Position numbers and translations under genes: made by a program
Origin: Rhodospirillales bacterium
Lineage (GTDB): Bacteria > Pseudomonadota > Alphaproteobacteria > UBA828
NCBI GenBank assembly: GCA_026712885.1
Contig: JAPOPO010000086.1
Coordinates: 1-11,090 of the forward strand
Direction of reading: 5' to 3'
Length of the DNA stretch: 11,090 bases
The notes under the pieces: model-generated
Seen by the model: the letters and a program-made list of their open reading frames with translations, nothing else
What the model was told of the DNA's origin: nothing
The model's database searches: none
Shown: in pieces, positions 1 to 7,069 of the stretch
How the letters are laid out: each line of letters starts with the position of its first letter
How positions within the stretch are numbered: the first letter of the stretch is position 1

Positions 1-58
1 CCCTCGGCCGCGATCTCGGCGCGGCCGAGCCGTTCGAGCTCGGCGCACAGCCCGTCAA
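1..58. repeat. Inverted repeat, left arm
   Basis: Base i pairs with base 226-i. Over 1-58 against 168-225 the reverse complement matches at 56 of 58 positions by hand alignment. The arm runs to the first base of the window, so it may continue outside. The mirror match carries on ungapped toward the centre at about 69% (positions 61-92 against 134-165) and is lost near 113. Confidence 0.93.
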
Positions 59-119
59 GCTCATCGACCGCGGCGGGCGACTGCTGGCGCACCCGCGTGC
101 GGCCGTAGGCTCGCCTTAT
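1..119 (-). pseudogene. Inverted HyuA fragment (belongs upstream of the plus-strand gene)
   Basis: Read on the minus strand from 119 down to 1, the sequence encodes IRRAYGRTRVRQQ, then SPAAVDELDGLC, then AELERLGRAEIAAEG. The last piece is the same peptide the plus strand encodes at about 178-222, and the earlier pieces look like the usual HyuA segment just N-terminal to it. So this stretch is the true upstream HyuA coding sequence in the wrong orientation. Joining the reverse complement of 1-119 to base 226 onward gives one smooth HyuA reading. It is most likely not a separate gene but half of a fold-back chimera at a contig end. Confidence 0.6.
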
Positions 120-700
120 GGTGGCGACGTGCAGGGCGCAGGCGGGCGGCCGCGGGGGTAGATGGTTTTGGCGGGCTGTGGGCCGAGCTCGAACGGCTCG
201 GCCGCGCCGAGATCGCGGCCGAGGGAGTGGCGCGCGACGCGATCGTGCTCGAACGCAGCGCCGACGTTCGGTACGTTGGCGAAGGCCATGAGGTGCTTGT
301 TCCTATACCGGCCGGCCTCGCCGGCGCCGAAGCCGTCGACCACATGTGGACGGACTTTCACCGGGTCCACGACAACACCTTCGGCTTCCATTACGAGGGC
401 AGTCAGGACGTCGAGGTCGTGAGCCTGCGCGTGCAAGCGATCGGGCGCATGCACCGCCCTGACGTGCGCACGATCGAACCAGGATCGGACGACGCGGGTC
501 CTGCCGGCGTGCGCGATGTCTACTGGCGCGGCCGGGGTTGGGTATCCTGCCCCATCTGGCGCCGGGAGAGCCTGTCCCGGAGCTTCGTCACGCGAGGGCC
601 TGGTATTGTTGAAGAGTACGGCTCGACTCTCGTGGTGCCCGAGGGCTGGGCCCTCAGGAATGACAATTTCGGCAACCTCATTCTGGAGAAAGAGGCATGA
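2..700 (+). CDS. hyuA: HyuA-type hydantoinase/oxoprolinase subunit A, C-terminal part only
   Basis: This is the C-terminal part of a HyuA-family subunit, which in known relatives (N-methylhydantoinase, 5-oxoprolinase, acetone and acetophenone carboxylases) carries the actin-like ATPase fold and works with HyuB. The frame is open from base 2 to the stop at 698-700, but only about 166 onward looks native. Family hallmarks are AELERLGRAEIAAEGV (about 178-225), an RYVGEGHEV-like strand near 270-298, FHRVHDNTFGFHYEG (about 356-400), and the C-terminal signature GPGIVEEYGSTLVVPEGW at 596-649 followed by GNLIL. The usual protein is about 650-700 residues, so roughly the last 175 are here and the ATP-binding part lies outside. 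The stop overlaps the hyuB start (ATGA at 697-700). Residues encoded by 2-165 are arginine/alanine-rich, unlike HyuA, and lie in the fold-back described separately. Substrate is unknown: hydantoin, lactam and carboxylase roles all remain possible. Confidence 0.85.
   Translation, partial: PRPRSRRGRAVRARRTARQAHRPRRATAGAPACGRRLALWWRRAGRRRAAAGVDGFGGLWAELERLGRAEIAAEGVARDAIVLERSADVRYVGEGHEVLVPIPAGLAGAEAVDHMWTDFHRVHDNTFGFHYEGSQDVEVVSLRVQAIGRMHRPDVRTIEPGSDDAGPAGVRDVYWRGRGWVSCPIWRRESLSRSFVTRGPGIVEEYGSTLVVPEGWALRNDNFGNLILEKEA
168..225. repeat. Inverted repeat, right arm
   Basis: This is the reverse complement of 1-58, with mismatches at 171 and 181. It lies inside the hyuA reading frame and encodes GLWAELERLGRAEIAAEG on the plus strand; the left arm encodes the same peptide on the minus strand with Cys in place of Trp. 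The shared protein-coding sense of both arms points to a copied and inverted gene segment, not an operator or terminator hairpin. Confidence 0.93.
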
Positions 701-2616
701 GCCCAGTCACGGCCAAGGACGCAAGGCCGCCGCTCGGTCCGATCGAGCTCGAGGTCATCACCGGCACGATCCGCACCGCCGAACTCGAGATTGAGGCGGC
801 GGTCGAGCGGACCGCGCGCTCGCCGATGATCAGGGATCAGCACGACTATCGGGTGGCGCTGTTCGACGCGAAGGGGCGCAAGCTGACCGGGCGCTCCTAC
901 GCCGCCCTGGTCGAGCCGGTGTTCGAGTACTTCGAGGAGGGCGATATTCACCCCGGAGACATCTTCTTCTGGAACGACCCCTATAACAGCGCGGGCGGGA
1001 TCGGCCACATCCCCGATCTCTGCACGACGATCCCCATATTCTACGGCGACCGGCTGATCGGCTTCAGCCAGGTTTTTGGGCACCACGACGATGTCGGCGG
1101 CTCGGTGCCGGGCAGCCTGCCCACCAATGCGACCGACATGTGGACGGAAGGGTTGGTGGTGCCGCCCATCAAGATTTACGAACGCGGAAGGATCAACGAG
1201 GCGGTCTTCAAGATTGTCTCGCGCAATTCGCGGCTCTCGGAACACTTGCGCGGCGATCTCGATGCCGAGATCGGCGCTGCCAGGCTTGGCGGCCAGCGCA
1301 TCGTGGCGTTGGCGGAGCGCTATGGCGTGGACGCATTGGAAGCTGCCTACGACGCGATTATCGATAACTGCGCCGAGACCATACGGCGCGAACTTCTCCC
1401 CATGATCCGGGACGGCGTCTATTCCTGGGAAGACTACATCGAGGACGACGGCGTCGAAGGCCCGCAGATGCACACGCTGCGCCTGACGATGACCAAGACC
1501 GCCGACAAGATCGTGCTCGACTTCACGGGAACCTCGAAGGAGGCGAAGGGGCCGATCAACTGGCCGATCGACTACGCGGACGGAAAATTCGCGCGCAAGT
1601 GGATGGGGCCGGTGCTGCGCTCGCTCGCGGCCACGCCCGAGCGGGCGGCCGAGATCGACATGAACGAAGGCGTGCTCGATGTCATCGAGCTGAAGTTCCC
1701 GCCCAAGGGAACGCTGGTGACGCCGAGCTTCGGCAAGGCCACGGGCCTGCGGTTCTTCCCTCTGCTGCGCTCGCTCGGGATCTTCGCGGCGCTGCTGGCC
1801 AAGGCGACCGATGGGCGCATGCCGGCCGATCACGAGACGATCCGGATCTGGGGCCTGCACGGTGGGCGCATTGGCCACGACTTCTTCCTGTTTCGCGAGG
1901 TCCTCGGCGGCGGCGGTCCGGGGCGCCCGTGGGCGGATGGCAGCGACGTGGTTCACGTGGTGCCGAACTCGCGCAACCTGCCGGCCGAGTTCTCGGAGAC
2001 CCGTTACCCGGTCATCGTCGAACGCCTGGGTCTTGCGACCGACTCAGGCGGCGCCGGATGCCGGCGCGGCGGCTTTGGCTATGACAAGCGTGTGCGCGCG
2101 CTCGAAGACTGCGAAGCGCTTTCCAACGCCGACCGTGCGCTGATCAACACCTACGGCGTCAACGGCGGCAAGTACGGCGGCACTTACAGTCTGAGCATCG
2201 ACAATCCGGACGGCACGGAGCGCAAGCTCGCCGGCATGGAGGACCGTGTTCCCGTTGCCGCCGGCTCGACCATCAGGATCCGCACGACAGGCGGCGGTGG
2301 CTGGGGCGATCCGCTGGCGCGCGAGCCCGGGATGGTCTGCTACGACGTTCAGTGCGGTCTGGTGTCGGAGCAGGCGGCGCGCGACGACTACGGTGTCGTG
2401 CTCGGGCGCGAGGGCCGGCGCTACACCGTGGACCAAGCAGAGACCGCGAGCCTACGTGCGCGCATACGGGCCGAGCGTGGGCCGCTCCCGATGTTCAGTC
2501 GCGGGCCCTATTTCGAGCGAGTGAAGCACGACAATGCGATTGCGTGGCCGGAGGGCTACGACGACCCGGATGATGGCTGGTTCGCCGCCGACGCGGTCCA
2601 GGAGGCCGCGGAGTGA
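697..2616 (+). CDS. hyuB: HyuB-type hydantoinase/oxoprolinase subunit B
   Basis: This 639-residue protein is the HyuB partner of HyuA. In characterised systems the pair performs ATP-dependent ring opening of hydantoins or lactams, or ATP-dependent carboxylation of ketones, in the cytoplasm. Hallmarks are GPIELEVITGTIRTAELE near residue 10, RDQHDYRVALFDAKGR (about 45-60), NDPYNSAGGIGHIPD at 93-107, GHHDDVGGSVPG from 128, DSGGAGCRRGGFG at about 449-461 and TTGGGGWGDP at 530-539. Asp and His residues in the NDPY...H and GHHDD motifs are candidate metal ligands by family analogy. Length is in the normal range, somewhat longer than the shortest HyuB proteins and shorter than acetone carboxylase alpha. 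The ATG overlaps the hyuA stop (ATGA) and has a GGAG at 685-688, eight bases upstream. Its own stop overlaps the next GTG start. The family call is firm; the reaction is not known. Confidence 0.93.
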   Translation: MSPVTAKDARPPLGPIELEVITGTIRTAELEIEAAVERTARSPMIRDQHDYRVALFDAKGRKLTGRSYAALVEPVFEYFEEGDIHPGDIFFWNDPYNSAGGIGHIPDLCTTIPIFYGDRLIGFSQVFGHHDDVGGSVPGSLPTNATDMWTEGLVVPPIKIYERGRINEAVFKIVSRNSRLSEHLRGDLDAEIGAARLGGQRIVALAERYGVDALEAAYDAIIDNCAETIRRELLPMIRDGVYSWEDYIEDDGVEGPQMHTLRLTMTKTADKIVLDFTGTSKEAKGPINWPIDYADGKFARKWMGPVLRSLAATPERAAEIDMNEGVLDVIELKFPPKGTLVTPSFGKATGLRFFPLLRSLGIFAALLAKATDGRMPADHETIRIWGLHGGRIGHDFFLFREVLGGGGPGRPWADGSDVVHVVPNSRNLPAEFSETRYPVIVERLGLATDSGGAGCRRGGFGYDKRVRALEDCEALSNADRALINTYGVNGGKYGGTYSLSIDNPDGTERKLAGMEDRVPVAAGSTIRIRTTGGGGWGDPLAREPGMVCYDVQCGLVSEQAARDDYGVVLGREGRRYTVDQAETASLRARIRAERGPLPMFSRGPYFERVKHDNAIAWPEGYDDPDDGWFAADAVQEAAE

Positions 2617-3482
2617 AGCCTGCACTGTTCTCGTACTCGGCACCGCAAAGCGTCGAGGAGGCGCTTGAGGTTCTTGCGAGCGACGAGATGGCGAGGCCGC
2701 TGGCCGGCGGCCAAAGCCTGATCCCCACCATGAACTTCCGCATCGCCGCGCCGTCTGCGCTGGTGGACCTTCGCAGGATCGGGGCGCTCAATGGGCGCGC
2801 CGTCGAGGGCGACGTCATCAGGGTAGGAGCGATGACCCGCCAACGGGACCTCGAACGCGATGGGGCGGTTCAGCGAGCAAATCCCCTGATCGCGGAAGTC
2901 CTGGGCAACGTCGCGCACATCGTCATCCGCAATCGCGGCACGGTTGGCGGCAGCATCGCCCATGCCGACGCGGCGGCGGAACTGCCCTGCATGTTGCTGG
3001 CGACGGGCGGCTCTGTGGTGGCACGGCGTGCCGGGGGGGAGCGGACGATCGCTGCCGATGACCTCTTCCTGTTTCACATGACGACCTCGCTGGAGGCAGG
3101 CGAGCTGCTGACCGAAGTGCGCATACCGGCGCTGCCCCCTCGCACCGGCTACGCGTTTCAAGAAGTCGCGCGCCGCCACGGCGACTACGCGTTGGCCGGC
3201 GTCTGCGCACTGGTGACGCTCAAGGACGGTGTCTGCAGCAGCGTGCGTCTCGCGGCCTGCGGGATCGCCTCGAAGCCGACGCGCCTCGCAGAGTCCGAGG
3301 CCGCGTTGCTGGGCGCCCCGCCGGAGGGGGAGGCTCTCGGGCGCGCTTCCGATGCCGCGCGCGACTACGCGACGGCGGCCGACGACCGCCAAGCCAGCGC
3401 CGATTATCGCAGGGACCTCGTCTCGGCGTTGGTCCGGCGCACCGTCACGAAAGCCGCCGACCGGGCACGGGAGCGGGCGTGA
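2613..3482 (+). CDS. coxM-like: Molybdenum hydroxylase FAD-binding subunit (CoxM-like)
   Basis: This 289-residue protein is the FAD subunit of a three-part xanthine-oxidase-family hydroxylase. It passes electrons from the iron-sulfur subunit to FAD and then to an acceptor. The two FAD-contact loops are visible: AGGQSLIP at residues 31-38 and TVGGSIAHADAAAELP from 110, preceded by HIVIRNRG. The C-terminal CO-dehydrogenase-flavoprotein-like domain begins near 170 (GYAFQEVARRHGDYALAGV). The start is GTG at 2613, overlapping the hyuB stop (GTGA), with a strong AGGAGG at 2600-2605 seven bases upstream. Length matches CoxM, CdhB and similar subunits (about 280-290). The tight junction with hyuB says the hydroxylase and the HyuAB enzyme are made together and probably serve one pathway. 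Confidence 0.95.
   Translation: MKPALFSYSAPQSVEEALEVLASDEMARPLAGGQSLIPTMNFRIAAPSALVDLRRIGALNGRAVEGDVIRVGAMTRQRDLERDGAVQRANPLIAEVLGNVAHIVIRNRGTVGGSIAHADAAAELPCMLLATGGSVVARRAGGERTIAADDLFLFHMTTSLEAGELLTEVRIPALPPRTGYAFQEVARRHGDYALAGVCALVTLKDGVCSSVRLAACGIASKPTRLAESEAALLGAPPEGEALGRASDAARDYATAADDRQASADYRRDLVSALVRRTVTKAADRARERA
3469..3473 (+). promoter_or_regulatory. Ribosome binding site that decides the CoxS-like start
   Basis: GGGAG lies eight bases before ATG 3482 but only five before the alternative GTG 3479, so the ATG is preferred. That start shares one base with the coxM-like stop (TGATG at 3480-3484). Confidence 0.55.
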
Positions 3483-4015
3483 TGGCAAGATCGGCCATGC
3501 GCGGGACGGCGCTCGGGCAATCACCCGATCCACGTGTCGCGGTGTCGATGACCGTCAACGGCGAGCGGGTCGAGCGCGAGGTCAGCCCGCGCATGCTGCT
3601 GAGCGACTTCATCCGACACGAGCTGGGCCTGACGGGGACGCATGTGGGCTGCGAGCACGGCGTCTGCGGCTGCTGCACGGTAATCATCGACGGCAAGGCC
3701 GGACGCTCCTGCCTCGCGTTCGCCGTCCAGGCCGACGGCGCCGACATTCGCACGATCGAGAGCGTGGCGGGGCGGGACGGCACGCTCCATCCGGTCCAGC
3801 AGGCCTTCCGCGAATGCCACGGGCTGCAATGCGGCTACTGCACCCCCGGCTTCGTCATGTCGATCTTGGATTATCTGGAGGACAATCCCGACCCCGACCT
3901 TTCCGAAGAGGCCATCCGCGAGGTCCTGTCGGGCAATCTGTGTCGCTGCACCGGATACAAGAACATCGTGGCCGCCTTTCGCCGCAGCGCGGAGCTGATG
4001 CGCGGCTCGCAATGA
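3482..4015 (+). CDS. coxS-like: Molybdenum hydroxylase [2Fe-2S] subunit (CoxS-like)
   Basis: This 177-residue protein carries two [2Fe-2S] clusters linking the molybdenum site to FAD. The N-terminal plant-type ferredoxin domain has VGCEHGVCGCC with cluster cysteines at 57, 62 and 65, plus the fourth at 77 (RSCL). The C-terminal helical domain has LQCGYCTPGF and NLCRCTGY, the usual C-x2-C...C-x-C set for the second cluster. An extra cysteine at 64 sits where many relatives have Ala (GxCGACT). About 22 residues precede the conserved start of the ferredoxin fold (SMTVNGE), so the ATG at 3548 is an alternative start; the long form is preferred because of the ribosome binding site and the TGATG coupling. 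Length is slightly above the typical 150-170. All cluster ligands are present, so it should be functional. Confidence 0.95.
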   Translation: MARSAMRGTALGQSPDPRVAVSMTVNGERVEREVSPRMLLSDFIRHELGLTGTHVGCEHGVCGCCTVIIDGKAGRSCLAFAVQADGADIRTIESVAGRDGTLHPVQQAFRECHGLQCGYCTPGFVMSILDYLEDNPDPDLSEEAIREVLSGNLCRCTGYKNIVAAFRRSAELMRGSQ

Positions 4016-4034
4016 AGAAGCAGAGACCCTAGCC

Positions 4035-6431
4035 GTGTCGACGCGCCAATTCGGCGAAGCAATCGAGCGCAATGCCGATCCTGCCCTGCTGCGCGGCGAG
4101 GGCAGCTTTATCGACGACATCGATCTTCCCGGCGCGTTCCATGCCGCATTCGCCCGCAGCAGCGTCGCCAGAGCGAAAATCCGCTCGGTCGATGTCAGTG
4201 CCGCCGAAGCCCTCGACGGCGTACTTAAGGTCTATACCTGTGACAACATCGGCGCCCTTGATGCCCCGTTACCGTTGCTGATACCCGCGCCCGACCTCAC
4301 CCATCCGAGGACGCAGCGTCCGCTCGCCCGCGACGACGTGTTCTATGTCGGGCAGTGCATCGCGATGGTGGTGGCGGTCGACCGCTACGTCGCCGAGGAT
4401 GCGGTTCGCCTGATCGATATCGACTACGTCCCCCTGCCGGTCGAGATGGACCTCGAAAAGGCGGTCGAGGACGACGCGCCGCGCATCCATGCGGACGTCC
4501 CCAACAACGTCGCCGGCAGATTCTGTGTCGAGACTGGAGACACGGACGCGGCGTTCGCGGAGGCCGAGCACATCACGCGGATCAAGATCCGGCTTGAGCG
4601 CAGCACCGCGGCGCCTCTGGAATGCCGCGCCATTGCGGCCCGGTGGGAGGCCGTGACCGGCGAACTCACCGTGTGGGACGGCACGCAGGCGACGCTATCG
4701 GTGCGCGGCGGGTTAGCCTCCCTGTTCCGGATCGATGAGGACAAGGTGCGCGTGATCGCGCCCAACGTGGGCGGCGGCTTCGGCCAGAAGATCATGATGT
4801 TTCATCCCGACGAAGTTCTCGTGCCGCTGGCCTCGATGGAGCTCGGGCGCCCGGTCAAGTACATCGAGGACAGGGTCGAGAACTTCATCGGCGCCTCCCA
4901 GGAGCGCACGCAGATCCACACACTTGAAATCGCAGCAATGAAGGACGGCAGGGTGATCGGCCTCAAGGACGATTTCCTGCACGACACGGGCGCGTTCATT
5001 CCGTACGGAATTGCGGTCGCCCATGTGAGCTCGACATCCATCGCGGGCCCCTATCGCATCCCCAATTTCCGGGTCACCTTCCGCCCGGTCTATCTGCCGA
5101 TGGTGCAGGTGACCCCCTATCGCGGCTGCGGCCGGCCGCACGCCTGCTACGCCATCGAGCGCGCCATGGATCAACTCGCCAGCGAGCTCGACCTCGACCG
5201 TTTCGAGGTTCGCCGGCGGAATTTCATCGGAAAGGACGAGTTTCCATACCCGCGCGAGGGATTGATCTTCGCCGACGGCCTGCAGGTCATCTACGACAGC
5301 GGGGCCTACGAGGAGACGCTCAACAGGCTGAGCGAAGCGATCGACGTCGAGGGCTTCCGTGCCGAACAGGCGGCTGCCCGTGATCAGGGGCGCTATCTCG
5401 GTCTCGGCTTCGGATTCTATGTCGAGGGAACCGGGCTCGGCCCCTACGAGGGCGGGTACATCAAGATTCACCCGATCACCGGTAAGGTCTACGTCAACAC
5501 CGGCCTGACCGATCAGGGCCAGGGCCACGAGACGGTCTTTGCCCAGATCGCTGCAGAGCAGACAGGGGCACGGGTCGAGGACGTGATCGTGGTCGAGGGC
5601 GACACCGGCGCCTTCGAATGGGGAGTCGCAACCTTCGCGAGCCGTGCTGCGGTGTGCAGCGGCAACGCGATCCACAAGGCGGCGGTGAAGGCGCGCGCGC
5701 AGATCGTCGAGGCCGCCGCGAACATGATGGAGTGCAGCAAGGAGGACATTGACCTGCGCGACGGTGCGGCGTGGGTGAAGGGAACCGACCGCCGGGCGGC
5801 GCTGGCGGAGATCGCGACGGCGACCAACCCGTTACGCTATGCCTTCAACGAGCCCTCGAAGAGCGCCACGCAGTTCGCCCCGGCCAGCCGACATGACGGG
5901 CCGCAGCTTGCCGAAGGCAGGACGCCGGGGGTTGAAGCGACTGACTACTACAGCCCGCCCCATGCGACCTGGGCCTTCGGCGCCCATGCGGCGGTAATCG
6001 AGGTCGACCCCGAGCTCTGCACGATCGTGGTCAAACGCTATCTTTGCATCCACGATTGCGGGCGAATGATCAACCCGACCATCGTGGACGGCCAGGTCAT
6101 GGGTGGGATCGCGCAAGGCGTGGGTGGCGCGTTCTACGAACGCTGCGAATTCGATGAGGAGGGCATTCCGCTCAACGCCAATTTCATGGATTTCCTGATG
6201 CCCTACGCGACCGAGGTGCCTGACGCGGAGATCATGCACTCGGAAACGCCGTCTCCGCTCAACCCACTGGGCGTCAAGGGTGTGGGCGAAGCGGGGACAA
6301 TTCCGGTCGCGCAGGTTTATGCGTCGGCAGTGGAGGATGCCCTGCAACCTTTCGGGATCGCTCCGATCCGCGAGGCGCCGCTCACGCCCGACGCGATCCA
6401 CCGGATGCTCAAACAGGCGAGCGCCGCTTAG
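4035..6431 (+). CDS. coxL-like: Molybdenum hydroxylase large (molybdopterin) subunit, CoxL-like, not CO dehydrogenase
   Basis: This 798-residue protein is the catalytic subunit, expected to bind molybdopterin (cytosine dinucleotide in most relatives) and hydroxylate its substrate with water as oxygen source. The N-terminal hammerhead domain starts with LLRGEGSFIDDIDLPGAFH (about 18-36). Molybdopterin-binding GGGFGQK is at 246-252, the active-site loop PYRGCGR at 361-367, and NPLGVKGVGEAGT near 743-755 supplies the conserved catalytic glutamate, E752. The loop is unlike AYxCSFR of form I CO dehydrogenase and close to, but not the same as, the AYRGAGR of form II or other hydroxylases, so CO is unlikely to be the substrate. 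N-heterocycle or aldehyde oxidation is more likely by family. The start is GTG with only a weak ribosome binding site (AGAGA-like near 4021-4026); it is supported by the conserved N-terminal block beginning a few residues later. Its stop overlaps the opposing coxG-like stop. No coxD/E/F or MobA-like maturation gene is in view. Confidence 0.95.
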   Translation: MSTRQFGEAIERNADPALLRGEGSFIDDIDLPGAFHAAFARSSVARAKIRSVDVSAAEALDGVLKVYTCDNIGALDAPLPLLIPAPDLTHPRTQRPLARDDVFYVGQCIAMVVAVDRYVAEDAVRLIDIDYVPLPVEMDLEKAVEDDAPRIHADVPNNVAGRFCVETGDTDAAFAEAEHITRIKIRLERSTAAPLECRAIAARWEAVTGELTVWDGTQATLSVRGGLASLFRIDEDKVRVIAPNVGGGFGQKIMMFHPDEVLVPLASMELGRPVKYIEDRVENFIGASQERTQIHTLEIAAMKDGRVIGLKDDFLHDTGAFIPYGIAVAHVSSTSIAGPYRIPNFRVTFRPVYLPMVQVTPYRGCGRPHACYAIERAMDQLASELDLDRFEVRRRNFIGKDEFPYPREGLIFADGLQVIYDSGAYEETLNRLSEAIDVEGFRAEQAAARDQGRYLGLGFGFYVEGTGLGPYEGGYIKIHPITGKVYVNTGLTDQGQGHETVFAQIAAEQTGARVEDVIVVEGDTGAFEWGVATFASRAAVCSGNAIHKAAVKARAQIVEAAANMMECSKEDIDLRDGAAWVKGTDRRAALAEIATATNPLRYAFNEPSKSATQFAPASRHDGPQLAEGRTPGVEATDYYSPPHATWAFGAHAAVIEVDPELCTIVVKRYLCIHDCGRMINPTIVDGQVMGGIAQGVGGAFYERCEFDEEGIPLNANFMDFLMPYATEVPDAEIMHSETPSPLNPLGVKGVGEAGTIPVAQVYASAVEDALQPFGIAPIREAPLTPDAIHRMLKQASAA

Positions 6432-7012
6432 CCGTTGCGCCCGAGCAGCGCTGCGATCAGACGCCTGATCCTCGCCACCACGACGACACGCGTCAGCTGA
6501 GAGCCTGCGATCGCCTGTGGCAGGTTTTGGGCGTCCGCGTCGGCATCGGCCTCCTGACCGCTGAGCGTGAGCTTCTCATGAAGGCGCTCGGAGAATTGCG
6601 CGGTGAGGTGGTTGGCAACGTCCTGCACGATGCCGCCGCGGCCGATCTGCGCGAGCGCGCCGGAAAGCTTGATGGCCCCTGAGAGTCTGACGCGGGAGTC
6701 GCCGTCGCGATCGTGGACTTCGTAAGTGATGCTCGCCTTCGCTCGGTTCCCGCCCCTGCGGTCGATGCCTGAGGCCTCGATCCTCGCGGTGCGGGCGTCG
6801 TGGTCGGTCTCGACGATTGTGGCCTCGCCTTCGAAGGCGGCAGTCACCGGCCCGAGCTTGACCGTGATCTTGCCCGTGTAAGTCGCCTCTCCCGTCCGGG
6901 CAAGAAGTTCCGTGCCGGGCATGCAGGTGACGACCTCGGATATGTCCTGAAAGAAGTCCCAGACACGACCGGGGGGCTGATCGATCCGGAACGACGCTTC
7001 GACGTCAGGCAC
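6428..7012 (-). CDS. coxG-like: CoxG-like SRPBCC-fold protein with C-terminal membrane-binding helix
   Basis: This 194-residue protein belongs to the CoxG/SRPBCC (START-like) family. In Oligotropha carboxidovorans CoxG is known to help anchor CO dehydrogenase to the membrane. Residues 1-150 form the fold: RVWDFFQDISEVVTCMPG (16-33), TGKITVKLGPVTAAFEGEA (46-64), and LSGAIKLSGALAQIGRGGIV (110-129) before a long C-terminal helix. A linker (153-170) leads to 172-192, QLTRVVVVARIRRLIAALLGR, a basic amphipathic or hydrophobic helix that fits peripheral membrane attachment. The start is GTG at 7012 with AGGAG eight bases before it. It is the last gene of the minus block, 57 bases after the DUF1989 gene, and converges with coxL-like. 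Being next to a Cox-type hydroxylase supports a helper role for that enzyme although it is on the other strand. A lipid-binding role is the alternative. Confidence 0.9.
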   Translation of the reverse strand: MPDVEASFRIDQPPGRVWDFFQDISEVVTCMPGTELLARTGEATYTGKITVKLGPVTAAFEGEATIVETDHDARTARIEASGIDRRGGNRAKASITYEVHDRDGDSRVRLSGAIKLSGALAQIGRGGIVQDVANHLTAQFSERLHEKLTLSGQEADADADAQNLPQAIAGSQLTRVVVVARIRRLIAALLGRNG

Positions 7013-7020
7013 GGCGGGAT

Positions 7021-7025
7021 CTCCT
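7021..7025 (-). promoter_or_regulatory. Ribosome binding site for the coxG-like GTG start
   Basis: AGGAG on the minus strand lies eight bases upstream of the GTG at 7012-7010, which supports this non-ATG start over any internal one. Confidence 0.6.
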
Positions 7026-7069
7026 GCGGAAACCGCGCCTCTTGGCCAGCCTGCGCCCCGAGCCCGCGC

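Noticed and set aside
1..225. Phase-variable invertible switch flanked by inverted repeats
   Set aside because: Flipping the part between the arms restores only ~37 HyuA codons and leaves an inverted HyuA piece upstream. No recombinase gene is nearby, and the symmetry decays toward the centre, so an artefact explains it better.
1..225. Regulatory hairpin or transcription terminator
   Set aside because: The arms are coding sequence of the same gene on both strands, the loop is over 100 bases, and there is no T run.
520..1956. Long minus-strand open frame (478 codons) antisense to hyuA/hyuB
   Set aside because: Its composition is Arg/His/Asp-heavy with no recognisable domain, while the plus strand carries strong HyuB motifs throughout. 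Similar antisense frames at 2556-3533, 3521-4120, 4713-5675 and 5832-6401 were rejected for the same reason.
4035..6431. Aerobic CO dehydrogenase
   Set aside because: The AYxCSFR loop with the catalytic Cys is missing; the loop is PYRGCGR. The subunits are Cox-like by fold and order only.
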